A stretch of DNA of 64,000 nucleotides, taken from contig JACEEZ010023411.1 in NCBI GenBank assembly GCA_016584305.1, forward strand, positions 69,501 to 133,500, given 5' to 3'. Position 1 is the first letter of the stretch; each line of letters opens with the position of its first letter. This DNA comes from Chionoecetes opilio (taxonomy: Eukaryota > Arthropoda > Malacostraca > Decapoda > Majidae). Position numbers and translations under genes: made by a program. The notes under the pieces are model-generated. The model did no database searches. It was given only the letters and a program-made list of their open reading frames with translations, and was not told where the DNA came from. Shown piece after piece: positions 13,402-52,446 of this stretch.

Positions 13402-13911
13402 ATATAGTTATGCTGCTGGACACACACACACACACACACATATCCTCCCCCGCACATATGGTTCCTCCTCCTCCTCCTCCTCCTCCTCTCTTCCTCTTCC
13501 TCCTCCTCCTTCTCCTCCTCCAATATCCCACCCCCGCCCTCATATCTCCACCCTCATTTTCTCCTCCTCCTCCTCCTCCTCACAAAGAAGATTGTGTCAT
13601 GGTTAGGTGAAGGAAGAAAGGGGAGAAGGAAGAGGAAGAAGAGGGGAAAATTTGTCCTATGTAGGCACCACACACACACACACACACACACACACAACAC
13701 ACACACACACACACACACACACATAATGAGTACTTTAGTCATGTGTGTGTGTCTGTCTGTCATCATCATCACATGTTTACTCTCTCTCTCTCTCTCCTCC
13801 TCTCTCCTCTCTCTTTTCCCCTTCTCTCTCTCTTCTCTCGTCCTCCCTCTCCTCTCTCTCTCTCTCTTGGAGTCTTTCCAACTGTTACTTGTGAATAAAG
13901 TATTGAATCTG

Positions 13912-13949
<38 letters not shown>

Positions 13950-14035
13950 TTTCTCTCTTCTCTCTCTCTCTCTTCTCTTTTCTCTCTCTTTTCCTCTCTC
14001 TCTCTCTCTCTCGTCGCTACTAAGATAAACAAGCA
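13150..14035. repeat. Compound microsatellites (GGT, TCC, CT, CA)
   Basis: (GGT)n 13160-13225, (CCT)n about 13262-13300, (CT)n 13325-13400, (CA)n 13421-13441, (TCC)n about 13464-13580, (CA)n 13670-13724 and CT runs to 14015. Mixed open frames on both strands are artefacts. Confidence 0.85.
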
Positions 14036-14050
14036 AAAAAATGTCTATAA

Positions 14051-14125
14051 GATTGGGCGTGACGTCACGAGGGAGCCGGGCTGTGATTGGTCGAGGCCTC
14101 AGCCAATCACAGCACGTCTTTTACA
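14051..14125 (+). promoter_or_regulatory. Promoter-like module: CRE with paired CCAAT boxes
   Basis: A perfect palindromic CRE, TGACGTCA, is at 14060-14067, an inverted CCAAT box (TGATTGG) at 14084-14090 and a direct CCAAT (CCAATCA) at 14103-14109. All lie in a GC-rich island within AT/CT sequence, 5.2 kb upstream of the CYRI start exon. CREB/ATF and NF-Y pairs are common in housekeeping promoters, so this could be the CYRI promoter. No transcription start site can be seen. Confidence 0.45.
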
Positions 14126-14149
14126 GTCAGCTGATAAGAACCTTCCTCG

Positions 14150-14529
14150 GCCTCACTTCTTTCTTCTTCTTTTTCTTCTTTTTTTTAGTCTTATGTTGAT
14201 GTTTTTGGCTGTTTGTTTATAATCTTCATCCTTTTTTTTTTTTATATATATTTTGTATTACTTATAATGTTGATTTTTTTGGTTGTTTAATTTTTCTTAT
14301 CCTCCTATTTTCTTCTTCTTCTTCTTCTTCATTATCTTCTTCTTCTTCTTCTATTTTTTTGTCTTACTTACGTTGTTGTTGTTTTTGTTTACTGTTTTTT
14401 CTTGTCTTCCTTCTACTTTTTTTCTCTTTTTTTTCTTCGTTTATTTTTTGTCTTATTAATGTCGTTGATTTTATTGTCTTTTTTTGTTATTTATCATCCT
14501 CCTCCTCCTCCTCCTCCTCCTCCTCCTCC

Positions 14530-14561
<32 letters not shown>

Positions 14562-14653
14562 CTCCTCTTCCTCCTCCTACTGCTACTACTCCTTCTCCTT
14601 CTCCTCATCTCCTCCTCCTCCTCCTCCTCCTACTACTACTACTACTACTCCTT

Positions 14654-14686
<33 letters not shown>

Positions 14687-14800
14687 CTCCTCCTCCTCCT
14701 CCTCCTCCTCCTCCTCCTCCTACTACTACTCCTTCTCCTCCTTCCTCTTCCTCCTCCTCCTCCTCCTCCTTCCTCCTCCTCCTCCTCCTCCTCTGGTTAT
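14150..14800. repeat. (CTT)n and (TCC)n tracts
   Basis: CTT/TTC runs at 14155-14350, then about 300 bp of (TCC)n with CTA interruptions at 14495-14795. Confidence 0.85.
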
Positions 14801-14868
14801 ATTTCCTATGATAATGATAATAAATAACGATAACGATTATAAACACATAAGTAGACTGCACTTATTTC

Positions 14869-14946
<78 letters not shown>

Positions 14947-14978
14947 AGGAAACGGTGGCAGTCGTATCGTTATCAAAG

Positions 14979-15012
<34 letters not shown>

Positions 15013-15140
15013 TCCATGTCAAACTGGCATTCAAATAAGGGAAATTCTTGTCATTCTTTTTCTTGCTATCTCTTTTTCTATCGTATTTTTCTATTCTTTC
15101 TTACTGTAATATTCAAATGGCAATAAGTTACTGAAGCACG

Positions 15141-15198
<58 letters not shown>

Positions 15199-15355
15199 CT
15201 CTATATCTATCCAACTCGTTCGAAAGGAAGAGGATTGATTAGCTTAGTAGGAAATTAAGAGAGAGAGATAGAGAGATCCAACTCGTTCGAAAGGAAGGGG
15301 ATTGATTAGCTTTGTAGGAAATTGAGAGAGAGAGAGAGAGATATAGAGAGAGAGA
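14869..15355. repeat. (GA)n/(CT)n arrays and a 70-bp tandem duplication
   Basis: (GA)n 14869-14945 and 14979-15009; (CT)n 15143-15194. A unit containing ccaactcgttcgaaaggaag and attgattagct is repeated twice at about 15211-15330. Confidence 0.85.
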
Positions 15356-15609
15356 TTTGTTATATTATAGTCTAATGTAATAATAACATATAACTATCAG
15401 ATGCAAAATAAGTCGTTAACCATATTACAGCAGGAAAAGGATTTAGGTGCCATCAATAGTAATTATCTTAAAAAAAAAAAACCCAATATGTTTTCCCTAT
15501 GTGAAGTAAAAATTCTGACCACTAAAAATTTGATCAAATAACTAAAAGAAATCAAACTCATAATGACCTTAAAAAAATAGAAGAAAAAAATAAAATAAAA
15601 ATACCTGAG

Positions 15610-16318
15610 TTAAACCCTTGTCGCCCCTTCAAATTAAACCAGTAACCCTTGTCGCCCCTTCAAATTAAACGAGTAACCCTTGTCGCCCCTTCAAATTAAA
15701 CCAGTAACCCTTGTCGCCCCTTCAAATTAAACCAGTAACCCTTGTCGCCCCTTCAAATTAAACGAGTAACCCTTGACGCCCCTTCAAATTAAACCAGTAA
15801 CCCTTGTCGCCCCTTCAAATTAAACCAGTAACCCTTGTCGCCCCTTCAAATTAAACCAGTAACCCTTGTCGACCCTTCAAATTAAACCAGTAACCCTTGT
15901 CGACCCTTCAAATTAAACCAGTAACCCTTGTCGACCCTTCAAATTAAACCAGTAACCCTTGTCGACCCTTCAAATTAAACCAGTAACCCTTGTCGCCCCT
16001 TCAAATTAAACCAGTAACCCTTGTCGACCCTTCAAATTAAACCAGTAACCCTTGTCGCCCCTTCAAATTAAACCAGTAACCCTTGTCGACCCTTCAAATT
16101 AAACCAGTAACCCTTGTCGCCCCTTCAAATTAAACCAGTAACCCTTGTCGCCCCTTCAAATTAAACCAGTAACCCTTGTCGCCCCTTCAAATTAAACCAG
16201 TAACCCTTGTCGCCCCTTCAAATTAAACCAGTAACCCTTGTCGCCCCTGTCAATTAAACGAATAACCTTGTCGACCCTTCATTAAACCAGTAACCCTTGT
16301 CGACCCTTCAAATTAAAC
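15610..16318. repeat. 31-bp minisatellite, about 22 copies
   Basis: The unit reads aaattaaaccagtaaccctt then gtcgccccttc. Variants alternate cgcccc/cgaccc and ccag/cgag, and the last copies are degraded. No open frame and no dispersed spacers, so it is a plain tandem repeat. Confidence 0.95.
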
Positions 16319-16580
16319 AGTATCGCATTGCTTACTGTCTGTAAAATGGCGATTATGAATGTTGGCTCATTAAACGCAACTTTGGAACATAAATAGCCCA
16401 AAAGTAATGACCGTTTATACACTTTTTGTGTTCAGGCTTTAGAATTAGGCTAATCTAATCTTTGGTTAGCCCCACTAGATAGGCCGCTCGATAAATAATT
16501 ATTGTGGTCGCCTTGTTTATTTATTTACCCCAACTTTTTTATGATTTTTTTTTCTCCAATAATTTGCATTTTAACTTTAC
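16319..16580. other. Unique-looking spacer
   Basis: No coding potential or repeat recognised. Confidence 0.4.
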
Positions 16581-16617
<37 letters not shown>

Positions 16618-16707
16618 CTCCTCATCTCTCTCCTCCCTCTCGTCTCCTCTCTCTCTCTCTCTCTCTCATAGTAGGTGTATGTTTCAAGTACCTTCTCAAA
16701 TGTAAAC

Positions 16708-16755
<48 letters not shown>

Positions 16756-16921
16756 CCATTCATTGCAAGGTTACCATGAATGAAAATGACAATATAATGG
16801 TAAAAAAAGATAATTATCATAATTTATCTATTGACAAGATGTAGGAGGAAGAGAAGGAGGAGGAGGAGGAGGAGGAAGAGGAGGAGAGCTGGTATATGAC
16901 TCAGAGTAAGTGACACTCTCT

Positions 16922-16994
<73 letters not shown>

Positions 16995-17206
16995 CCCTAG
17001 CATAATCTCTTTTTTCCAGCTAGTTTCTATTGGAGGGAGGGATGGGTGGGGAGGAGCCTTCTGCCTTCCTATACTGTTCCTCGTACTCTATAGCTAGTTA
17101 GTATAGTTAGTAAATAGTGCATTCAAACAGCCAGGGATTTGTTGTTGTTTGAATCTTCCTTTGTATTCCTTTGTATTCTTCCTCTTTTTGTTCTCGTAAT
17201 GCTTTT

Positions 17207-17302
<96 letters not shown>

Positions 17303-17427
17303 GTGCATACCGTATTTTCCCCTCTTGTTTGTGTTATATTTTTAGAGAGGGAGTGTGTGTGTGTGTGAGAGAGAGAGAGGGAATGGATCCACCTTTTATC
17401 CATCTCTCCTATCCTCCATGCTTTTCT

Positions 17428-17496
<69 letters not shown>

Positions 17497-17677
17497 CTCC
17501 CCTCTCTCACTCAATCATCGCCTTTTATCTATGTATGTCTTTCCTCCCCTCCCTCCCTCTTCCCTAGTACTTATCATCCATTCTCCCCTCTCTCTCTCTC
17601 TCTCTTTTCTCGATCTCTCTCTCTCTCTCTCAAATGCTCTTCCTATTCTTTGTTTTTCCTTCCTCTCATACCGTCAA

Positions 17678-17765
<88 letters not shown>

Positions 17766-17815
17766 TGGTAAGATGATGTCCATATTGGATCCCCCTCATC
17801 ACCGTCGGTTACATA

Positions 17816-17868
<53 letters not shown>

Positions 17869-17891
17869 ATCTCCTCACCGATCGTTATAGC

Positions 17892-17934
<43 letters not shown>

Positions 17935-18076
17935 CTGGTAATAGAATGAGTGTCATATGGGAACCCCACTCACTCCGATCGGTTAAATAAAGCGCTCTCT
18001 CTCTCTCTCTCCTCTCTCTTCCTGGTAATAGAATGAGTGTCATATGGGTACCCCACTCACCGATCGGTTAAATAAA

Positions 18077-18164
<88 letters not shown>

Positions 18165-18206
18165 GAAGTGGTGCTTCCTTTCGGCCTTAACAAAGTATAG
18201 CACGTG

Positions 18207-18269
<63 letters not shown>

Positions 18270-18372
18270 CTCTCTCTCCTTCTCTCTCTCTCTCTCTCCT
18301 CTCTTTTAGTTTAATTGAATAGTTTGTTTTCATCAATATTCATTAATTTCCTAAAGGGAGAGTGTGTGTGTG

Positions 18373-18425
<53 letters not shown>

Positions 18426-18462
18426 CTGTTGCCTAGATCCTGTCATGATAACGACCATTACT

Positions 18463-18518
<56 letters not shown>

Positions 18519-18586
18519 TGTGTGTTTGCTTTCCCTGATGGTCTTCTGCTCTTCATTACTTTTTAACATGGTCAAGCTGTATGCTC

Positions 18587-18657
<71 letters not shown>

Positions 18658-18660
18658 CAT
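16580..18660. repeat. Dense (CT)n, (GA)n and (GT)n arrays with embedded duplicated units
   Basis: The longest pure CT tracts are 17209-17301, 17716-17762 and 18082-18162. (GT)n is at 18365-18421 and (GA)n at 18591-18654. A unit containing cctggtaa.atgatgt, accccactcac and gatcggttaaataaagcgc occurs twice (about 17932-18082), with older copies near 17762-17820 and 17864-17892. Confidence 0.9.
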
Positions 18661-18845
18661 TAGTGTTGTAAGTAAGATAAAATACGTAAAATAACATCAT
18701 AATTCGGTTTTGTGTTGCATGTTAGTTTTTCTTTTGTGTTTTTGTGTTTCAATGTGAGGTGAGATCTTTATTTTTGTGTTGCAATGTTGTGTTTCTCGGT
18801 TAGGTTTGGAAGAATGTTTTAGTGTTTTGTGTTACAGGGTGAGTT

Positions 18846-18850
<5 letters not shown>

Positions 18851-18901
<51 letters not shown>
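18851..18901. repeat. (GT)n microsatellite
   Basis: About 25 GT repeats. Confidence 0.95.
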
Positions 18902-18902
<1 letters not shown>

Positions 18903-18965
18903 GATAGTATTATTATTAGTGTTCAACTATGTGTTCTGTGTTCTGTATGGTTGATGTTGGGTCCT

Positions 18966-19034
18966 GGTACACCTGGCTAATCCACTCCCTAGGCAATACA
19001 CTAATGCTTTAAACTCGACCTCAGCCGTCGCCAG
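18966..19034. mobile_element. Diverged LTR relic
   Basis: Shares cacctggctaatcc and ctcgacctcagccgtc in the same order with the 250-bp LTRs at 31984 and 33241, with different sequence between. Probably an older fragment of the same LTR family. Confidence 0.55.
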
Positions 19035-19311
19035 TGTTTGTTTGTGAAGGCTCGATATAAATACAAATAAACTCACATACAAATACATAAAAATATAAAC
19101 AATATTCATCAAAAAATAGGTATGTAAATGTAAAATAGGTGCATAAATAAGGAGATGAATAGATATGATGAACAAAAAACGTAATAATAGTAGTAATAGG
19201 AAGAGTAGTGCTATTATGGATATTTGTGTTACTAGTGTGTTGTACGAGGTGTTGTGTATGGAGTGTTTATTAATGTGTTGTGTCGTTGTGTTGTGTTTCA
19301 GGTGATGTAGA

Positions 19312-46232
<26,921 letters not shown>

Positions 46233-46507
46233 CAGGGCCGTTTCTTACTATGTATATGCGAACTACACGGTTGTACAGGGCCCCCGAAGCCACCCATGGG
46301 CCCCCAAGCTGCCATTATTTCCTTTTTTTAATTTTTTTTATTTAGTCTCTTTTCCTCTTAAAGTGCACCAGATTGATGCATTTAGATATTTAAGGCATGC
46401 CCCCGGACCACCTTAGAGGGCTTGGAATCCCCCCACTATAGTTTTACAAAATAGGGCCCCCAAACAGCATTTCGCATAGGGCCCCCAATAGGCTAGAAAC
46501 GGCCCTG
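46233..46507. mobile_element. hAT-like MITE
   Basis: Termini CAGGGCCGTTTCT and AGAAACGGCCCTG, flanked by GTGATGTC and GTGATGGC (7 of 8 bases match), the 8-bp duplication expected of hAT elements. The interior has repeated gggccccca words and no transposase. Confidence 0.82.
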
Positions 46508-46683
46508 GTGATGGCATTAAACATATAAGGACTAAAATAAAGGACATTGATAATAAGAAAATAAGGACATTGTCTAAAGGTGAGAAAGTTAAACCACAAA
46601 TACTAGAAAATAACATAGAGGTTAGTAAAGGATAATGTAATGAAATGTTGTGTGTTATAAGAGACATGCTACCACAGGAATAA

Positions 46684-47092
46684 ATTGAAGACTTTGATTG
46701 GAAAGTAAAATGTAATGAAAGACTTTGATTGGAAAGTAAAATGTAATGAAAGACTTTGATTGGAAAGTAAAATGTAATGAAAAACTTTGATTGGAAAGTA
46801 AAATGTAATGAAAAACTTTGATTGGAAAGTCAAATGTAATGAAAAACTTTGATTGGAAAGTAAAATGTAATGAAAAACTTTGATTGGAAAGTAAAATGTA
46901 ATGAAAAACTTTGATTGGAAAGTAAAATGTAATGAAAAACTTTGATTGGAAAGTAAAATGTAATGAAAAACTTTGATTGGAAAGTAAAATGTAATGAAAA
47001 AGTCAAGAATAAGAAGTGTGTTATATAATGTTGTGTTATAAGAGACATGCTACCACAGGAATAAATTAAAGACTGATTGGAAAGTAAAGTAA
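46684..47092. repeat. 31-bp minisatellite, about ten copies
   Basis: Unit gactttgattggaaagtaaa then atgtaatgaaa. The array ends with a larger duplication: ataagagacatgctaccacag occurs before (46657) and after (47038). Confidence 0.93.
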
Positions 47093-47329
47093 TAAATAAA
47101 AAGTCAAGAATAAGAATTGTCAAACTGCAAAAAATTAATGCTATGGAGTATGGAGAAAAGTGTAAACATAGGAAATATCTAATGAAAGAAAGTCAAGCTG
47201 CATAGGGAAAGAAATAACATAGAAATTAATGGAAACATACAATTCAGATTTTCAAGATAGGAATTAAGGGAGTGTAGCCTAATCATTATTCAGTTGTTTT
47301 TAGTGTTAAATCAAATACCTGCTGTGTTA

Positions 47330-47905
47330 AGGAGAGAACAGTATGCTTAAGAAAACAGCAACTGCAGTAAAAAAATTATCAAACGAAACAAAGAAAAAGT
47401 TGAAACAAAATTAAAACGGTAACAGCAGCAAAAAATTAATCAAGTGAAACTAAGAAAAAGTTGAAAAAAATAATAAAAATGCAACGATCGACCTGGCAAA
47501 AAATTTATCAAGAGAAATGAAGCAAAGGTTGAAACAAAATTAAAACAGCAACAACAGCAAAAAAAGGCAAGCAAAATGAAGCAAAAGTTGAATAAAAAAT
47601 CACTTAACAGCAGCAACTCTGAAAAAAAACCGAGTCAAGCAAAATGAAGCCAAAGTTAACACACAATTAAAACAAGAGCAGCAGCAACAAACGAGTCAAG
47701 CGAAACTAAGCAAAACTTGAAACAAAATTAAAACAACAGCAGCAAAATGGCAAAAAGAGAATCAAGTAAAATGAAGCAAAGGGTGAAAAAAAAATTATAA
47801 AACGCCAACAGTACCAACCAGGCAAAAAAGAAAAAAAAGTCAAACGAAACTAACCAAAAATTGAAACAAAATGAAACCAGCAACGACCTGTCAAAGATAA
47901 AGTGA
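47330..47905. repeat. About 60-bp A-rich tandem repeat
   Basis: Diverged units with acagcaacaacagcaaaaa and caagcgaaactaagcaaaag then ttgaaacaaaattaa. Confidence 0.8.
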
Positions 47906-48080
47906 AGGCATCAGAATGAAACTTGTATTATAATCACTGTTACGTAGGTACAAACAAGACGAGCTTCAGGAGGGGGTATAGGCGACAATAGTAGAGCGCA
48001 TATATACCATCCATATATCATTTTGTTTCCCTCGTCGACACCATATCGTTATTATTGTTTGTGTCTATAACCAACATTAA

Positions 48081-48284
48081 CCCCTTGAGGCCCAGAACGT
48101 AATTTTCATTGTAATATAAACACCATTCAACAATTTTAATGAACATAAGCAATACTATATAGATATGACCTGTTTAATATCCTTGTCCATTAGCTAATTT
48201 GGTTTATTTAGTTACTTATTTGTAGTTTTATGGCTAATAACAGATGATTTCATATAGCAAAGGAAAGATCTGGGCGTGAAGGGG
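48081..48284. mobile_element. piggyBac-like MITE, family B (copy 1)
   Basis: Termini CCCCTTGAGGCCCAGA and TCTGGGCGTGAAGGGG with TTAA on both sides, the piggyBac target. 204 bp, no coding capacity. Confidence 0.85.
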
Positions 48285-48669
48285 TTAAGAGCTCAGTCGG
48301 TGATGTTTTTTGTGTCGCATGGAAACTATCGGCCAGTGGTAATAATCGGTCAATGTCGTATAGCCTGTTTTAATTTCCAGCTTAATTTGCGTCTATGAAA
48401 TTTATTCCCGTTATTAATCAGTAATCATGTATTCTATAATTTCTCATGTAATATGCATAACCACACCGTTGTATTAATTGTAGACTGGACTTTCCTTTAT
48501 GTATGTGTGTGTGTGTAGGAGTGTGCGTGTGTGTGTGTATATGGTGTGTACGTAACTATACAAACATGCGGTAAGAATAACACTCATAATAATAATTTTT
48601 CTTTCTTAAATCATACGTTGCGTGGCGTCTGCCGTTTTGCGTGAGTCTTTCTTCCTGCTGGTAAATAAT

Positions 48670-49010
48670 GCACAAAATGTTATGGCAAGGCAAGAGGGAG
48701 ATACAGTAAGATACAAGGAGTTATACAGTGTGTGGGGTGTGGGAACAACAGTTAGATAAGAGTTAGATACAGGGAATTATACAGTGAGGGGTATGAGAAC
48801 AACAATTAGATAGTTAGATACATGGAATTATACAATGAGCGAACATTGGAAGGGAATTATACAGTGAGGGGTATGAAGAACAACAGTTAGATACAGGGAA
48901 TTATACAGTGAGGGAACATTGGAAGGAAATTATACGTACAGTGAGGTGTATGAGAACAACAGTTAGATACACTTATATACAGGGAGTTATATACAGTGTG
49001 TGGGGTGTGG
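48670..49010. repeat. Diverged tandem repeat (gttagatacagggaattatacagtgag)
   Basis: About five irregular copies with tatgagaacaacagttagat. Confidence 0.8.
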
Positions 49011-49084
49011 TAGTAACAGCCTATCTTTTGTCTAGCTTTATGCTGGTTTTCAAGAGGCTGTGTGGTAAGGAGACTGGAAAGTGG

Positions 49085-49255
49085 AGGGTCAGTCAGTCAG
49101 TCAGTCTTCTTTATTCAGTGAGTGAGATAGGTATTCACTAAGTCAGTCATTCAGTCAACAAGCCAGTTAGTCAGTCATTTAGCAAGTCTGGTTCAGCAAG
49201 ATATGATAATTCAGTCAGCATGTTAGTTAATCAGTCAATCAGTCAGTCAATTAGG
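49085..49255. repeat. (CAGT)n-derived repeats
   Basis: Scattered cagtcagtcagt and agtcagtca words. Confidence 0.7.
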
Positions 49256-49630
49256 TTAGAAATTTGTAATGGTAGAATTATATATCATTTAAACTTTTTT
49301 TCGTACATGCAAATCCAAATATTATGTGTTCGATTATTATTAACAGGCACAGAAACTACAGAAGAAGAAAAAAATGGACCATGAATGTGATATGAAACTT
49401 TAATAAACAAGAGAAAAGTTAAGTCATATATAATGTTAGAAATAAGACAAGACTTGGGTTATATATATATAGATGTATTTGCTGTGTTATATAAGTGGAG
49501 GAATGTGTGGAATGACGTGTGGAATGTGATCTCAAGATGGAATTCTCAAGTCAATTTGTTTCATCCATGGTTTTCTGGGGCCATAGGGAATGAAGGTCAC
49601 ATTATAGTAATACAGATAATGTTTTCAGTC

Positions 49631-50433
49631 CCGTCAATAACACTATAGTTGCCACTGCACTAATGTCGCCAGGCATATTACGAATTTTAGCTGAATTTAG
49701 CAGCATTACTGACTTGTATGTGCGACTCAAGATGGCTACATTATATAAACTACTGTGCACGTCTCTTCAGTGGCACATACTAGTCTATAGTGATCTCAAA
49801 TTTGTAATACGGAGATCCCGAAGATACGAGCAGTTAGGTTCCGCCTGGCATACTCGTATAGCGAAATACATAACTAATGGTAAAATATAGGTTTGGTTCC
49901 AGGACCCCATCAGACATGTTTTTCAAGCTAAAATAAACTACACCACCACACAAAACACAGTGAATTAAGAGTGTGATAGCACAGTAGGACAGAGCACAAA
50001 TAAGTCACAATAAGCACATTAAGTAAACCAGCAAATCACTAAAATCGACTCAAGGCACAATACAAGCGAAAAAGATGTACTGTATGGGATGCCGCGTGAT
50101 ACAAGAGAGGGTAGGGTAGGTAAGGGACAAGGGAGAGCTGCGCAGACCTCTTCCACTGCCCACAAACTCGTCTCTGCGCATCTGAATCATTGTACATCAT
50201 CATACAGCCCAGATGCATACATGATAGGGGGCACATTTTGAACTTGGTAATTTTACTCACCCCAGTTTGAATGTCATAGCATTGGATTTTCGATCTCTTA
50301 TATTGAAAATAGACCCTAATTTACTCAGCTCGTATCATTGATTTCTCGTATACCGAATGCTCGTATAACGGGACCTCCCTGTATATGGCACCTGGCGACA
50401 TTAGTGCAGTGGCGACTATAGTGTTATTGATGG
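49631..50433. mobile_element. MITE family A (copy 2), interrupted by a nested element
   Basis: Starts CCGTCAATAACACTATAG and ends CTATAGTGTTATTGATGG. TA follows on the right; the left flank is mutated (TC). The body matches copy 3 until about 49808, where another element is inserted. Confidence 0.8.
49810..50381. mobile_element. Nested TA-flanked element inside MITE family A copy 2
   Basis: Right terminus GCTCGTATAACGGGACCTCCCTG followed by TA; left terminus CGGAGATCCCGAAGATACGAGC preceded by TA, a diverged inverted match. About 570 bp without transposase. Family assignment (Tc1/mariner- or pogo-like) is by inference. Confidence 0.6.
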
Positions 50434-51140
50434 TAGTGTAATGAAGCTTTTTTAATGTGGTACTGCTTTATTATTATTATTGTTGTTATTTAGATATGTT
50501 GATTGAATTTTTTGTCATCTCGTGGCTCTTTTTTTTCATGAGGAATTTATAAACATGTTATTTGAATTTGTTTTTCTAAGTCTTCATTGTTAGTAGTATT
50601 TGTATGTTTGTTTATATTTCATTCTCTCAATCCAAGTCCTTCTATGTAGTACCTATTGACTCCATGCAGTGTTATAAATCAAGAGTGTAGACACGTACGT
50701 ACATACGCCGTGTCTCAATACATGGAAAAAAACCTCAAATGTAAAAATTTTCATGTCTAAAAAATTAAGATAGAAATTATGAATATTTTTACATGTGTAA
50801 GAATCAGGTTAGAGCATACGTCACATTTTTCATTATTTATATATTTTTTAAATCTTAACTTTAATTATAATATGGTTATAGGGTTATGCCTCCTCGGTAA
50901 CCCACATACATGCGTTTTTTGAGGTATTAAAGCTCCATATTGTTTCTACAGCTCATAAATCGTCTCGTACAAGTATGGTTCGCGTAACCGTACGATTCTT
51001 TTTCTTGTATCAAATCATATGTCACATAAGAACATAAGGAAGCTACAAGAGGCCACAAATTTTTACTAAATCTTTATACCACACCAACTGTTATATTGTA
51101 ATGATGCCAACACACAGAGCAGTATTATGACAAGCTTACA
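50434..51140. other. AT-rich non-coding spacer with LINE tail fragment
   Basis: No gene seen. A reverse-orientation copy of the LINE 3' tail (ataagaacataaggaagcta) lies at 51027-51046. Confidence 0.5.
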
Positions 51141-51145
51141 ATCTT

Positions 51146-51147
<2 letters not shown>

Positions 51148-51208
<61 letters not shown>

Positions 51209-51294
51209 CTACATGCAGTATACTTGGGTAAAGCAACACGATTCAGGTGTTGCATTAGAAACAGTATTAATTTGGAACACTTGTATTGGGGCGC

Positions 51295-51355
<61 letters not shown>

Positions 51356-51514
51356 GTGTGTGTGGTGTGTGTGTGTGTGTGTAGTGTAGTGTGGTGTGGT
51401 GTGTGGTGTTGTGTGTGTGTGTGTGTTGTGTGTGTTTTGAGTGAGTGAGACAAGTGAGAGTGATCCCAGACAGTATAGCAGTACTACTCATATTTTTATG
51501 CAAACACACACACG

Positions 51515-51580
<66 letters not shown>

Positions 51581-51606
51581 ACACACACACACACACACAC
51601 CTTCTT
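51148..51606. repeat. (GT)n and (CA)n arrays
   Basis: (GT)n 51150-51206 and 51297-51430 with variants; (CA)n 51506-51600. The two strands could fold back on each other. Confidence 0.93.
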
Positions 51607-52446
51607 GAATGATGTATCTATTATTATCTTTGTTATTATCATTATTATTTTCTTTATCAATATTATTATCATTATAGTCATCAATCCTATTATTATTATT
51701 ATTGTTATAACTGCTTGTGACTTTGTGATATCTGAAAAGTAGAATGGAATGATAGTATTAATTATGATAGTAATACATATAAAAAAGACAAAAGGCTGGA
51801 AAAGTGTTGATGAAAAGATAGGAGATGCATTTTTTCCTAATTTTTTTTTTCTATTTGATGTTCTTCGAGTCAATCCGGGATTTTTGAGTACCATGTATGT
51901 TCCGGATTACATCATTATTTTCTGCGTTACACATGTATTATTCATGTTGTGATGTTATATAGCATACTGATTCGTACATTATTACATGTGTGTATGTATT
52001 GGGAGGGGGGGGAGCTTGCAAGGGGAGGGGGATAACTTTTTTATCATTTTTTTCTTTTTGATATAGTACGTAAGATTTTTCCACCATCAAATTTTTTTTT
52101 AAGAGGAATGAAAATGTGGTGATAAGAACCTGATATAAAAGAACTGTTACTTTATAATTGTACTCCCCAAAGCCTTTACTATATCAACTGTAACATAGGT
52201 GTGAGTGATGTACTAATTAACCTTTATAGATGGAATTGTACAACCAGTGAAGAAGAGCCGAGTACTATAGGCATTCCTGGTTGTTATAGTTACCACTCAA
52301 AGACACAAAGGTTCTTGCTAAGGTTACCAAAAACGAAGTCAACAACAGCACAAATGTTGCATAAATATGTACTATGTGTATAATTTTACGAATTGTTTGA
52401 GACTTGTCTTTTATTTCTACCTTGTGTCGCTATATGTAGCTTTTAA
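51607..52446. other. Non-coding AT-rich spacer
   Basis: Contains ATT-triplet-rich sequence at 51615-51710 and no convincing gene. Confidence 0.4.

Noticed and set aside
15610..16318. CRISPR-like array
   Set aside because: Contiguous 31-bp tandem units without unique spacers, in a eukaryotic genome.
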